The notes beneath the pieces were generated by a model. It worked only from the letters and a program-made list of their open reading frames with translations, was not told the origin of the DNA and did not search any database. Shown here piece by piece: positions 8,672 to 16,660 of a stretch of DNA of 40,874 nucleotides (position 1 is its first letter; each line of letters opens with the position of its first letter). The stretch covers positions 1 to 40,874 of the forward strand of contig JAISSX010000002.1 of the NCBI GenBank assembly GCA_031272885.1. The letters are read 5' to 3'. A program made the position numbers and the translations under genes. Origin of the DNA: Bifidobacteriaceae bacterium. GTDB taxonomy: Bacteria; Actinomycetota; Actinomycetes; Actinomycetales; WQXJ01.

Positions 8672-9223
8672 TTAGAGGGCGAGGAGGGGGGCCGAGGCCA
8701 GTTCCTCGTAGCGGGAGTGGCCGGCCGGCCCGGCCCCCAGGCGCGATTCCAGCAGCACGATGGCGTCCGCTGTCCACTCGGGACCCTCGTAGTCCGCTAG
8801 CTGGCGCAAGGCGGCCTTGACGTTGGGGTGATTGGCCCAGCGGGAGATGGTCAGGTGGGGCACGGGAAAGTCCGGCCCGCCCCCCGGCCGGGCGTTGGCG
8901 GGCGCCAGTGCGGCCATCAGTTCGGTGACCGGGCCCGTGTCTCCGGCCAAGCCGATCCAGGCCACCTTGTCCCGGAAGGTGCCACAGCCGGCCAGACGCA
9001 ACGTCGCCGGCGCCGATACGGCGGCGGCGTGGGCCAGCCGCTCCACCTGGCTGTCCAGGGCGTCATCGGGCACGTCGCCGTAGAAGGCCAACGTGAGGTG
9101 CCAGTTCTGGGCCGGCTGCCACGGGTTCCGCCGGCCCTGTGGCCCGTCGGTGAAGCGGGACAAGGACCGGGCCAGGTTATCCAGCACGTATTCGGGCGGC
9201 ACTATCGCCGCGAACAGCCGCAT
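8672..9223 (-). CDS. thpR: RNA 2',3'-cyclic phosphodiesterase (2'-5' RNA ligase family)
   Basis: 183 residues. It starts MRLFAAIVPP, typical for the family, and has the two catalytic HxTx motifs of the 2H phosphoesterase fold: HLTL with His42 and HLTI with His123. Length fits bacterial ThpR (about 180 residues). These enzymes hydrolyse 2',3'-cyclic phosphates to 2'-phosphates and can ligate tRNA halves in vitro; the physiological substrate is unclear. The gene stands alone; TAGGTT ends 6 nt before the ATG, suggesting a leaderless transcript. The 3' end abuts the repeat cluster at 8445-8657. Confidence 0.93.
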   Translation of the reverse strand: MRLFAAIVPPEYVLDNLARSLSRFTDGPQGRRNPWQPAQNWHLTLAFYGDVPDDALDSQVERLAHAAAVSAPATLRLAGCGTFRDKVAWIGLAGDTGPVTELMAALAPANARPGGGPDFPVPHLTISRWANHPNVKAALRQLADYEGPEWTADAIVLLESRLGAGPAGHSRYEELASAPLLAL

Positions 9224-9664
9224 GTGCCCAACCTACCCCGAGGGTGAAGTGACGTGGGTGACACCGTGTGATTCAGGCCGCTGACCGGCCCTTGTGAGCT
9301 TCTTCACGGCTCCCGGCAGGGCACCCCAGTCAAACTACCTGCAGCTTCGGCGCGTTGCGGTGAGAGTCATCACATGCCTAAGTAGTTTCCCGGCCACCTC
9401 GGCCCGAATTTCAGTGTTTTTACGTATGCATCATGGAACTACCCCAGATCACTGAGTGTTATTACCTACCTGAACTGAGGTGCCCCCATGACGCAGCAAT
9501 CGCGCCAAATGGCCCACCGCTGGGCCACCGATCCAGAACCAGTCGCGCCCGCTGCCCAAGTCACGGGGCGCGCCTACGAAGCCAGGAAAAGCCCAGGTCA
9601 CGCTAGCAGCGGAATACATGGGACGAATCTGGCGTTGTTGAGGGACGTGACGAAAGGACAGACC
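9224..9664. other. 441-bp gene-free leader upstream of the secreted CAP protein
   Basis: Compared with its surroundings this stretch is AT-rich around 9370-9480 and may hold the promoter and a long 5' leader for the gene at 9665. An ATG at 9488 preceded by GAGGTG opens the same frame and could extend the protein by 59 residues, but the extension has no export features. I compared it with the c-di-AMP and cobalamin riboswitches and found none of their conserved blocks. No confident RNA element can be named. Confidence 0.4.
9230..9235 (-). promoter_or_regulatory. Candidate -10 element, leaderless thpR
   Basis: Minus-strand TAGGTT followed by GGGCAC and then ATG. The 6-nt spacing would place the transcript start at the initiation codon. 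Confidence 0.45.
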
Positions 9665-11803
9665 ATGCCCCCCAACGACAGCCTCCCTGGCGCCACGCAA
9701 CCAAGACAACGAAGGTGGCAGCGCGCCGCCGCCTTGGCCGCCGCCTGCCTGACCGGCGCCCTTGGCCTGGCGCCCGCCGCCGCGGCCCTGACCCCGCCGG
9801 CCGCCCTCACCACCACCACGGCGGCCTCTAGCTTGGCGGCCACGGCCCTGACCGCGCCGCGCACCATCAACACCAATGACCAGGCCGCGGTCACCGCCGC
9901 CTACGCCGTGGTGCACTCGGCCGAAGAGGTGCCGGCCAGTTGGAGCGGCTCCGCCAGCGGCTGCAACGCCGGGGCGCCATCGGCCGCCACCCAGCAGGCC
10001 ACCTTCACGGCCATCAACACCTACCGGGCCATGGTGGGCCTGGACCCCGTCAGCGAGGACACGACCCTCAGCGCCAACGCCCAACAGGCGGCGCTGATCA
10101 TCGCCGCCAACAACGCCGTCACCCACCACCCAGCCACCAGTTCGGCCTGCTACACGGACCAGGGCGGCAACGCCTCGGCCACGTCGAACCTGGTGTTGGG
10201 CACCCAAGGGGCCCGCGCCGTCTCGATCTACATGCAGGATCCGGGAGCCAACAACCTGGCCGTGGTGGGCCACCGCCGGTGGATCATCAAGCCGCACCTG
10301 GCCACCATGGGTTCCGGTTCAACCCTGAACACCAACGCCATCCAGGTGATCGGCGGGCGGATCAACAACTCGGCCACCAACCCCACTTTCCTGCCTTGGC
10401 CCAGCGCCGGCTATTTCCCGGCACAGTGGATCTTCGACGGCATGAGCTGGTCCGTCAGCTCGGTGGGGGCGGATTTCCACAGCGCCACCGTCCGGGTGAC
10501 CAAGAATGGCTCCCTGCTGTCCACCAGCACCTACACGCCATCGGACGTCTACGGCGTCAACACGCTGGTGTGGAAGATGCCCACCTTCACCGCCCCGGCG
10601 GACGGCGCCACCGACACCTACACCGTGACGGTGTCCGGGGTCAAGGGCGTGGCCAAGAGTTCCTACACCTACTCCGTCAAGGTCTACCAGGTGCCCGAGA
10701 CCTTCCTGGGCTCCAACGTCAACACCCGGGTCAGCCCGTCCGGCCAACTGGCGGTCGGTTCCGAGGTGCGCTACGTCTCGGCCTCGTGGGGCCCCACCGG
10801 TTCCACCCTGTCCTACCAGTGGCGCCGCGGCGACCAGGACATTCCGGGCGCCACCAGCCGCACCTACACCGTGACCGAGGCCGACAAGTGCTACCCGATC
10901 GGCCTCAGGCTGACCGTCACCAAGCCGGGCGCGGCCACCTCCACCAGGGTGTTTGACGCCGTAGCGACCTGGCCCTGCCAGCCGCCAGTCTCCACGCCCC
11001 AGGCCGACACCGGCTCATCCGGCAGCAGCACACCGGGCACCGGCACCGCCAAACCCGTCACCCCGTTCGAACAGATCACCATCACACCGGACATGACGGG
11101 GGATGGCCGCGGCGAGGTACTGGCCGTGGACGCCAGCGGCACGCTGGTGGTGTACCCATTCGCCGCCAACACTGGCCTGGCCACCCCGGGCACGGTGGGC
11201 AGCGGCTTCGGCAGCACCACCATCTACGCTCCCGGTGACTGGAACGGCGACGGCCGGGCCGATCTGATGGCGGTCACCACCGACGGCCGGCTGCTGCTGT
11301 ACCCCGGCAAGGGCAACGGCAACGTGGGCGGCGGCACCGAGATCGGCCACGGCTGGAGCAGCTACCGCATCATCCCTTCGGGCGACCTGACGGGCGATGG
11401 CGTGACAGACCTGTTGGCCATCGATTCGGCCGGCAAACTGTGGGTCTACGCCGGCAGCGGCGCGGGCGGCTTCAAGTCCGGGCGGATTGCCGCCGGCCAC
11501 GGCTGGAACGGGCTGGATCTGTACGCTGCGGGCGACCTCAACGGCGACGGCCGGGCCGACATCCTGATGATCAACGGCGCCGGCGAACTGTTCGCCTACG
11601 CCGGCCGCGGCAACGGCACCTTCGAGCCGGCCAAGCAGGTAGGCCGCGGCTGGACTGGCCTCACCCTCGTGTCAGGGGCGGATCTGAACGGCGACGGCAA
11701 GGGCGACATCGTTGGCCGCACCAGCGCCGGCACGCTCCACTATTACGCCGGCCGCGGCAACGGCACCTTCCAGGCTCCGGCGCAGATCGGCAACGGCTGG
11801 TAA
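9665..11803 (+). CDS. Secreted CAP-domain protein with Ig-like and FG-GAP/VCBS repeats
   Basis: 712 residues from ATG 9665, preceded by GAAAGGA. A Sec signal peptide spans about residues 1-40 (RQRRW, then an Ala/Leu-rich core). A CAP (SCP/PR-1) domain lies around 105-230, with NTYRAMVGL and HRRWIIKP. It is followed by Ig-like beta domains (YQWRRGDQDIPGATSRTY) and a Thr/Ser/Gly linker. The C-terminal 230 residues carry five FG-GAP repeats, each with a calcium-loop motif such as DWNGDGRAD, DLNGDGRAD and DLNGDGKGD, predicting a beta-propeller stalk. The protein should be exported; no LPXTG or membrane anchor is visible. CAP proteins in bacteria are often extracellular; the ligand or target here is unknown. 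It is followed by two hairpins, the second a textbook terminator. Confidence 0.9.
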   Translation: MPPNDSLPGATQPRQRRWQRAAALAAACLTGALGLAPAAAALTPPAALTTTTAASSLAATALTAPRTINTNDQAAVTAAYAVVHSAEEVPASWSGSASGCNAGAPSAATQQATFTAINTYRAMVGLDPVSEDTTLSANAQQAALIIAANNAVTHHPATSSACYTDQGGNASATSNLVLGTQGARAVSIYMQDPGANNLAVVGHRRWIIKPHLATMGSGSTLNTNAIQVIGGRINNSATNPTFLPWPSAGYFPAQWIFDGMSWSVSSVGADFHSATVRVTKNGSLLSTSTYTPSDVYGVNTLVWKMPTFTAPADGATDTYTVTVSGVKGVAKSSYTYSVKVYQVPETFLGSNVNTRVSPSGQLAVGSEVRYVSASWGPTGSTLSYQWRRGDQDIPGATSRTYTVTEADKCYPIGLRLTVTKPGAATSTRVFDAVATWPCQPPVSTPQADTGSSGSSTPGTGTAKPVTPFEQITITPDMTGDGRGEVLAVDASGTLVVYPFAANTGLATPGTVGSGFGSTTIYAPGDWNGDGRADLMAVTTDGRLLLYPGKGNGNVGGGTEIGHGWSSYRIIPSGDLTGDGVTDLLAIDSAGKLWVYAGSGAGGFKSGRIAAGHGWNGLDLYAAGDLNGDGRADILMINGAGELFAYAGRGNGTFEPAKQVGRGWTGLTLVSGADLNGDGKGDIVGRTSAGTLHYYAGRGNGTFQAPAQIGNGW

Positions 11804-11807
11804 CACG

Positions 11808-11834
11808 TACAGAGGGTTGTTCGCTCCCCTCTGT
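11808..11834 (+). repeat. 8-bp stem-loop just after the CAP gene
   Basis: ACAGAGGG pairs with CCCTCTGT around an 11-nt loop, 4 nt after the stop. It sits directly before the main terminator and has no U-tract of its own. Confidence 0.6.
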
Positions 11835-11837
11835 CCG

Positions 11838-11896
11838 CTGCCTTGGCTTCTTGACGGCCTTTTGACATCAAGAAGCCAAGGCAGTTCTTCTTTTCT
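11838..11896 (+). terminator. Rho-independent terminator of the CAP gene
   Basis: A perfect 17-bp stem (CTGCCTTGGCTTCTTGA and its complement, 11838-11884) is followed by the T-rich run TTCTTCTTTTCT. It insulates the gene from convergent deoD. Confidence 0.92.
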
Positions 11897-11938
11897 GTGC
11901 CCGATAGCGCCCGGCTGGGTCTGGCTTGGGCGGCCGGT

Positions 11939-12646
11939 TCAGGCCAGCGCGGCCGTCACCGCCAGGCCAAGGGCCCGGCCGAACAGGGTCTCGCGCTCCT
12001 GGGCCGTCATGTCACGGCCCGGCACCGTCACGTGGTCGGAGACCGTCAGCACCGCCAAGGCGGCACCACCCTCGGCCGCCGCCACGCCGTACAACCCGGC
12101 CGCCTCCATCTCGACCCCCAGGACACCGTGGGCCACCAGCGCTTCGCCTAGGCCGGGCGGCTGGAAGTAGAAGTGATCGGATGTCATCACCACACCGGCC
12201 TTGACCTGCCCATCTCCCTTGGCCGCCGCCCAGGCGGCGGACGCCATCGTGAAGTCCGCCACGGCGGCGAAATGCGCGCCGGGCAGGCGCAGGTCGTTCA
12301 TCGAACTGGTGGTGTGGGCGCCGGTCGCGATGATCACGTCACCCACCGACACGGCCTTCGACAGGCCACCAGCTGTGCCCACCCGGACAATCCGCTTAAC
12401 GCCGAAGAAGCGGAACAGCTCGGTGGCGTACAGCACGATGGATGGCATGCCCATGCCACTGGCCATGATGCTGAGCGGCTGCCCGTCGTGGGTGCCGGTG
12501 AAGGTCTTGATGCCGCGGATATCCGAGACCACCCGGGCGTCATCAAGCACCGTGGCGGCCATCTTTTCGGCCCGTTTCGGGTCACCGGGCATCAGCACGG
12601 CGGGAGCAATCTGGCCGGGTTCGGCCCCAATGTGTGGTGTAGCCAT
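11939..12646 (-). CDS. deoD: Purine-nucleoside phosphorylase, DeoD type
   Basis: 235 residues, the usual length for the hexameric trimeric-type family (about 235-240). Visible motifs are MPGDPKRAEKMA (phosphate site), SGMGMPS, RVGTAGGL, the nucleoside-binding VEMEAAGLYG and the catalytic Asp in TVSDH. It cleaves purine (deoxy)nucleosides with phosphate to base and ribose-1-phosphate for purine salvage. TAGGCT ends 6 nt before the ATG, so it can be transcribed on its own as a leaderless message even though the methyltransferase gene ends only 9 bp upstream in the same direction. Downstream is the CAP terminator in convergent orientation. Confidence 0.96.
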   Translation of the reverse strand: MATPHIGAEPGQIAPAVLMPGDPKRAEKMAATVLDDARVVSDIRGIKTFTGTHDGQPLSIMASGMGMPSIVLYATELFRFFGVKRIVRVGTAGGLSKAVSVGDVIIATGAHTTSSMNDLRLPGAHFAAVADFTMASAAWAAAKGDGQVKAGVVMTSDHFYFQPPGLGEALVAHGVLGVEMEAAGLYGVAAAEGGAALAVLTVSDHVTVPGRDMTAQERETLFGRALGLAVTAALA

Positions 12647-12652
12647 GCGGCC

Positions 12653-12658
12653 AGCCTA
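12653..12658 (-). promoter_or_regulatory. Candidate -10 element, leaderless deoD
   Basis: Minus-strand TAGGCT, then GGCCGC, then ATG. It overlaps the stop codon of the methyltransferase gene upstream, so deoD could have its own start site inside a two-gene unit. Confidence 0.45.
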
Positions 12659-13498
12659 CAGAAACTGCGGCTGGTAAGGCTCCAGCCGCCGGCGCATGAT
12701 GGCGATGGCGTCCGGGTGCGAATCGGCCAACACGAACCGGCGGCCCAGGGCTCCAGCCACCGCCCCCAGCGTGCCGGAACCGGCAAAGAAGTCCGCCACC
12801 CAGTCCCCCGGCGCGGACGAGGCCTGGACAATCCGCCTGATCACACCCTCTGGCTTCTGGGTGGGATAGCCGGTCTTCTCCTTGCCGGTGGGGCTGACGA
12901 TGGTGTGCCACCAGACGTCGGTGGGCAGTTTGCCGCGCTTGGCCTTGGCCGGGGTCACCAGGCCGGGGGCCATGTACGGCTCGCGGTCAACCGCGGCGGC
13001 GTCGAAGTAGTAGTGGCCCGGGGTCTTGGCATAGACCAGGATGGTGTCGTGTTTGGCCGGCCACCGCTTAGTGGTGCGAGCACCGTAGTCATAAGCCCAG
13101 ATGAGTTCGTTGACAAAGGCTTCACGGCCGAACAGCCCGTCCAGCACCACCTTGGCGTAGTGGGCCTCGCGGTAGTCCAGGTGCAGGTACAACGTGCCAT
13201 CATCCGCGAGCAGCCGGCGAGCATGCTCAAGGCGCGGCCCCAGGAAACCCCAATAGTCGGCGAAGGCGTCATCGTAAGCCAGAGCATGCTCACGGATGCT
13301 CGCGTAGGTGAGGCCGTGGAAGCCGATCCGGTCACCGTGCTCATCGCGCCGGGTGACCAACTGCTCGCGGCGTTGGCGCCGTCCGGTGTTGAACGGCGGG
13401 TCCAGGTAGAGCAGACGGAAGCTGCCGCCAGGCAGGGCGGCCATGACGGGCAGGTTGTCGCCCTGGAACACCAGGTTGGGTCCGTCCGCCCGCCACAC
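12656..13498 (-). CDS. Site-specific DNA methyltransferase (N6-adenine or N4-cytosine), no restriction partner
   Basis: 280 residues from GTG 13498, which has GGAAGGTGAG ending 5 nt upstream; GTG 13507 is an alternative and the longer open frame would overlap nudC. Motif order is beta-class: motif IV DPPF early (LYLDPPFNTG, near residue 33), a central region YLHLDYREAHYAKVVLD and FVNELIWAYDYG as in type III Mod-like enzymes, then the AdoMet-binding DFFAGSGT near residue 240. It should transfer a methyl group from AdoMet to a base in a specific DNA site; the site cannot be read from sequence. No endonuclease gene is adjacent, so it is either a solitary regulatory methylase or the relic of a restriction system. 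It is divergent from nudC and 9 bp from deoD. Confidence 0.88.
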   Translation of the reverse strand: MWRADGPNLVFQGDNLPVMAALPGGSFRLLYLDPPFNTGRRQRREQLVTRRDEHGDRIGFHGLTYASIREHALAYDDAFADYWGFLGPRLEHARRLLADDGTLYLHLDYREAHYAKVVLDGLFGREAFVNELIWAYDYGARTTKRWPAKHDTILVYAKTPGHYYFDAAAVDREPYMAPGLVTPAKAKRGKLPTDVWWHTIVSPTGKEKTGYPTQKPEGVIRRIVQASSAPGDWVADFFAGSGTLGAVAGALGRRFVLADSHPDAIAIMRRRLEPYQPQFL

Positions 13499-13555
13499 GT
13501 CGCTCACCTTCCAACCATAGATTGGGTAGAGCGGGCGTGTGGCCGATGACGCGCG

Positions 13556-13561
13556 TAGGGT
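13556..13561 (+). promoter_or_regulatory. Candidate -10 element, leaderless nudC
   Basis: TAGGGT followed by TGGCAGC and then GTG at 13569. The 7-nt spacing is the reason for choosing this start over the GTG at 13539. Confidence 0.42.
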
Positions 13562-13568
13562 TGGCAGC

Positions 13569-14546
13569 GTGAGCCCGCTGAATGGAGGTCCGCCGCGCCT
13601 GCCCTTGGCGCGGGCCGCCGCCCAGCGCGACGCCCAGCGCCGCGGCGAACCCGGCCTGGTGGCGGCCCTGTTGGCCGCCCCCACCACCCGGGTGCTCGCC
13701 ATCGGGCAGGGCAACGTGCCCGTCTTGCCCGGTGGCAGGCTGCTGTACCTGACGCCGGGGGAAGCGGCGACCCTTGGCGCCGGCGATGGCGCGTTACACG
13801 TCTACCTGGGTTCGCACCAGGGCACGGACTACGTGGGCCTGCTGCTCGATGTCGGCCCCGGACACGGCGGCCGTGGCGGCCCGGGCCCGCTACCTCCCCT
13901 GCCGGCCATCGAAGGCGCCACCTGGCAGGAGTTGCGGCAGATCGGCGGCGAATTGGACGACCTGGACGCCGGGCTGTTCACCGAGTTGGCCGCCCTGGAA
14001 CACTGGCACCGGGCCGCCCGCTTCTGCCCGGCCTGCGGTGCCGCAACCCAGATCGTCCAGGCCGGCTGGGCCCGGTACTGCCCCCAGGACAAGCGTGACC
14101 TGTTCCCGCGCACCGACCCAGCAGTCATCATGGCAGTACTTGATCCCCAGGATAGGTTGCTGCTGGTGCACGCCTTCGCCTGGGGGGCCAACCGCCATTC
14201 CCTGGTGGCAGGCTTCACCGAGGCAGGCGAATCGCTGGAGGCCACGGTGCGGCGCGAAACCCTGGAAGAGACCGGCATCGAGGTGGGCGAGGTGCGCTAC
14301 ATCGGCTCACAGCCGTGGCCCTTCCCCCGGTCCTTGATGTGCGCCTTCGAGGCCAGGGCGCTGACCACCGAAATCAAGGTGGACGGTGTGGAGATCGAAT
14401 GTGCCCACTGGTTCAGCCGGGCGGACTTCGACGCCGCCCTGGCGGATGGCTCCATCGTCCTGCCGCCGGGGGCGTCGATTGCCCGGGCCGTGATCGAACA
14501 CTGGCGGGGCGGGCCGGTGCAAGAACCGGCCTGGGGGGCCATGTAA
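13569..14546 (+). CDS. nudC: NAD(+) diphosphatase / NAD-cap hydrolase NudC
   Basis: 325 residues from GTG 13569. It has an N-terminal domain, a zinc-ribbon region (FCPACG, then YCPQDK) and a C-terminal Nudix domain with box GFTEAGESLEATVRRETLEE followed by TGI. The SQPWPFPRSLM element downstream of the box is the NADH-pyrophosphatase signature. It splits NAD(H) to NMN(H) and AMP and in some bacteria removes the NAD cap from RNA. The fourth zinc ligand is not Cys (CPQD instead of CxxC), so zinc binding may be altered or lost. It is divergent from the DNA methyltransferase, and the TauE-like permease follows after 45 bp in the same direction. Confidence 0.95.
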   Translation: MSPLNGGPPRLPLARAAAQRDAQRRGEPGLVAALLAAPTTRVLAIGQGNVPVLPGGRLLYLTPGEAATLGAGDGALHVYLGSHQGTDYVGLLLDVGPGHGGRGGPGPLPPLPAIEGATWQELRQIGGELDDLDAGLFTELAALEHWHRAARFCPACGAATQIVQAGWARYCPQDKRDLFPRTDPAVIMAVLDPQDRLLLVHAFAWGANRHSLVAGFTEAGESLEATVRRETLEETGIEVGEVRYIGSQPWPFPRSLMCAFEARALTTEIKVDGVEIECAHWFSRADFDAALADGSIVLPPGASIARAVIEHWRGGPVQEPAWGAM

Positions 14547-14591
14547 ACACCGGTGGGCTGGGTGTTGACCGTGGCCCTACCATGGTGATTC

Positions 14592-15440
14592 GTGCCCGAA
14601 CTGACGCTGACCGCCTGGCTGCTGGTCACCATCGGCGCCGTTGGCGTGGGCTTCTGTAAGACGGCCATCGGCGGTGTGGGCTCCATCTGCGTGGCCCTGT
14701 TCGCCATGGCCATGCCAGGTGAGGCCAAAGCCTCGACCGGGGTGCTGTTGGTGTTACTGCTGGTGGGAGACCTGGTGGCGATCACCGTCTACCGGCGCGA
14801 CGTGGCCTGGCGATCCCTTGGCCGCCTGGTGGTGCCGATGGTGGTAGGCGTGCTGATTGGCGTCCTGTTTATGCAGCACATCTCCGACCAGGCCCTGCGC
14901 ATCACCATCGCCGTCATCTTGTTGTCGATGGTGGCGCTGCACGTGAGTAAAGAACTGTGGACCCGGCGCCAGGCCCAGGTGACGGCCGCGGCCGGTGGCG
15001 GTGGGGCGCCATCGGGCACCGCGGTGGCAGGCGCGCCAGAGGCGGCGAACGAGGGCGCCGAGGCCGCCACCAAGGCCGGGCGGCTGGTGCTCAACCTGGG
15101 CTACGGCTCGCTGGCCGGTTTCGCCACCATGGTGGCCAACGCCGGCGGTGCGCCCATGAACCTCTACCTGCTCAGCGCCAAGTTCAGCATGTTGCGCTTC
15201 TTGGGCACGGGCGCCTGGTTCTTCTTCTTCGTCAACGTGTTCAAACTGCCCTTCTCCATCTCGTTGGGCCTGATCACGGCCGGTTCACTGAAGCTGTGTG
15301 CGTTGCTGGTGCCGCTGGTGCTACTGGGCGCCTGGGCGGGACGGGTGCTGATCAAGCGTCTGAACCAAGAACTGTTCAACAACCTGGTGATCATCTTCAC
15401 GGCCATTCCGGCCGCGTTTCTGCTGGTCCAGGCGCTGTAG
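14592..15440 (+). CDS. TauE/SafE-family membrane permease
   Basis: 282 residues from GTG 14592. About eight hydrophobic segments are arranged as two halves, with a long Ala/Gly-rich cytoplasmic loop (residues about 130-165) between them. The N-terminal GVGFCKTAIGGVGSI and its second-half counterpart GFATMVANAGGAPMNLYLL are the paired repeats typical of TauE/SafE (sulfite/sulfonate or other anion exporters). The substrate is unknown. The gene has no good ribosome binding site; TACCAT ends 8 nt before the GTG. It ends 8 bp from the convergent deacetylase gene. Confidence 0.88.
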   Translation: MPELTLTAWLLVTIGAVGVGFCKTAIGGVGSICVALFAMAMPGEAKASTGVLLVLLLVGDLVAITVYRRDVAWRSLGRLVVPMVVGVLIGVLFMQHISDQALRITIAVILLSMVALHVSKELWTRRQAQVTAAAGGGGAPSGTAVAGAPEAANEGAEAATKAGRLVLNLGYGSLAGFATMVANAGGAPMNLYLLSAKFSMLRFLGTGAWFFFFVNVFKLPFSISLGLITAGSLKLCALLVPLVLLGAWAGRVLIKRLNQELFNNLVIIFTAIPAAFLLVQAL

Positions 15441-15448
15441 GGGTTGCT

Positions 15449-16354
15449 TCAAACACCGTGGGGCCGGTCCGGCTGGTCGAAGGGGAAGCGAGTGCGGAAA
15501 GCCTTCGCCACCTCGGCCATGGTGCCGAACCGGACGCCATCGAACGTCTTCAAGTAGGCGATCAGGCGCGACAGCATCATCAGGCACTGGGGGCGGCCGG
15601 CCACGCTGGGATGGATGGTCAAGGGGAAGACGGCGTAATCCAGTTCCCGGTAAACCCACTCGAACTGCTGCTTCCACATGTCCTCCACCACCCGGGGTGA
15701 GACGAAACCCAGACGCCCGCCGTACCCTTTGGCGTACAGCATGGGCGGCAGGTCATCCAGGTACCAGTTGACGCCCACTTCGACCAGGTTCAGTTCCCGG
15801 CCGCGGCGGAGCGGCACCATCCAACCGGCCGGGTGGGCGCTGTAGTCAACCGACGCCCAGCTTTCATCGGTGCGGGCGTAGTAGGGCACAAAGTCGCGGT
15901 GCTGCTGCGAATGGTCATATTCGAAGCCGTAGTTGGCCAACAAATCGGCCGTGTAGGGGCTGGGTTCGTGGCCGGGGGCGGCGTAACCCCTGGGGGCTTG
16001 GCCGGTCAGGTGGGCCACCAGTTCCACCGACCGGGCCAACACGGCGTCTTCCTGGACCGGGGTGAGGGCCGCCGGAGTTTCGTGGCTGTAACCGTGCACG
16101 GCCACCTCGTGGCCCTGGTCCACCACCATGCGGCACTGGTCCGGAAAGGTCTCAAGGGAGTGCCCCGGCATGAACCATGTGCCGGTCACGCCGTTGCGTT
16201 CGAACAGTTTCAACAGGCGCGGCACCCCCACCTCGCCCGCGTACAGGCCCCGCTGAATATCGGCCATGGTGGCCGGGCCACAACCCGGGCCCCCCAACCA
16301 GCCGGCCACGGCGTCCAGCCCCACCCCGAACACCACGGTGATGTCTTTGTCCAC
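15449..16354 (-). CDS. pgdA: Polysaccharide/peptidoglycan deacetylase, H. pylori PgdA-like
   Basis: 301 residues from GTG 16354, chosen because GGAGG lies 5 nt upstream. It aligns by eye over its full length with the Helicobacter pylori peptidoglycan deacetylase type (about 293 residues): GVGLDAVAGWLGG, RGLYAGEVGVPRLLKLFE, WFMPGHSLETFPDQ, GHEVAVHGYSHETP and ELDYAVFPLTIHP. Metal ligands expected in the NodB fold are Asp14, His87 and His91. The family also contains allantoinase- and imidase-like members (PuuE), so peptidoglycan N-deacetylation is likely but not proven. There is no signal peptide, as in H. pylori PgdA. It stands alone and converges on the permease gene. Confidence 0.88.
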   Translation of the reverse strand: MDKDITVVFGVGLDAVAGWLGGPGCGPATMADIQRGLYAGEVGVPRLLKLFERNGVTGTWFMPGHSLETFPDQCRMVVDQGHEVAVHGYSHETPAALTPVQEDAVLARSVELVAHLTGQAPRGYAAPGHEPSPYTADLLANYGFEYDHSQQHRDFVPYYARTDESWASVDYSAHPAGWMVPLRRGRELNLVEVGVNWYLDDLPPMLYAKGYGGRLGFVSPRVVEDMWKQQFEWVYRELDYAVFPLTIHPSVAGRPQCLMMLSRLIAYLKTFDGVRFGTMAEVAKAFRTRFPFDQPDRPHGV

Positions 16355-16494
16355 TTGCGCCTCCACACTGCTCTTGGGTGGAGAGCGCCGGCGATGGCGC
16401 AGCCCCACCCGATCGGTCGGATCGGAATGGGGCTTGGTTGGTCCAGGCTAAGCGACGGCGCCGGGCGCGCCAAGCCAGCCGCCGCCCGGCGCGC

Positions 16495-16510
16495 TGTGAC
16501 GATCGTCACC
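16495..16510. promoter_or_regulatory. CRP/GlxR-like palindrome
   Basis: TGTGACGATCGTCACC matches TGTGA-N6-TCACA at nine of ten conserved positions and contains a perfect 14-bp palindrome. It lies in the 306-bp divergent gap between pgdA and the small antitoxin-like gene, the only other recognisable element there. Binding by a cAMP-responsive regulator is inference. Confidence 0.45.
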
Positions 16511-16660
16511 AAACACGTTGGCCCTGGTCAGGGAGGGTAACAGCGGCGTTTAGGTCCTGGGCTGGTCCCGGGCGCGGCGGCCACCACGTGGGTAGTCTGG
16601 CTGTTAGAGGCGGCGTAGCTCGCACCTGCCTCAAAGACAACCCAGGACGAAGGAGCCCCG

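Noticed and set aside
9224-9664. c-di-AMP (ydaO) riboswitch before the CAP gene
   Set aside because: Actinobacterial wall-enzyme genes often have one, but none of the conserved blocks could be found.
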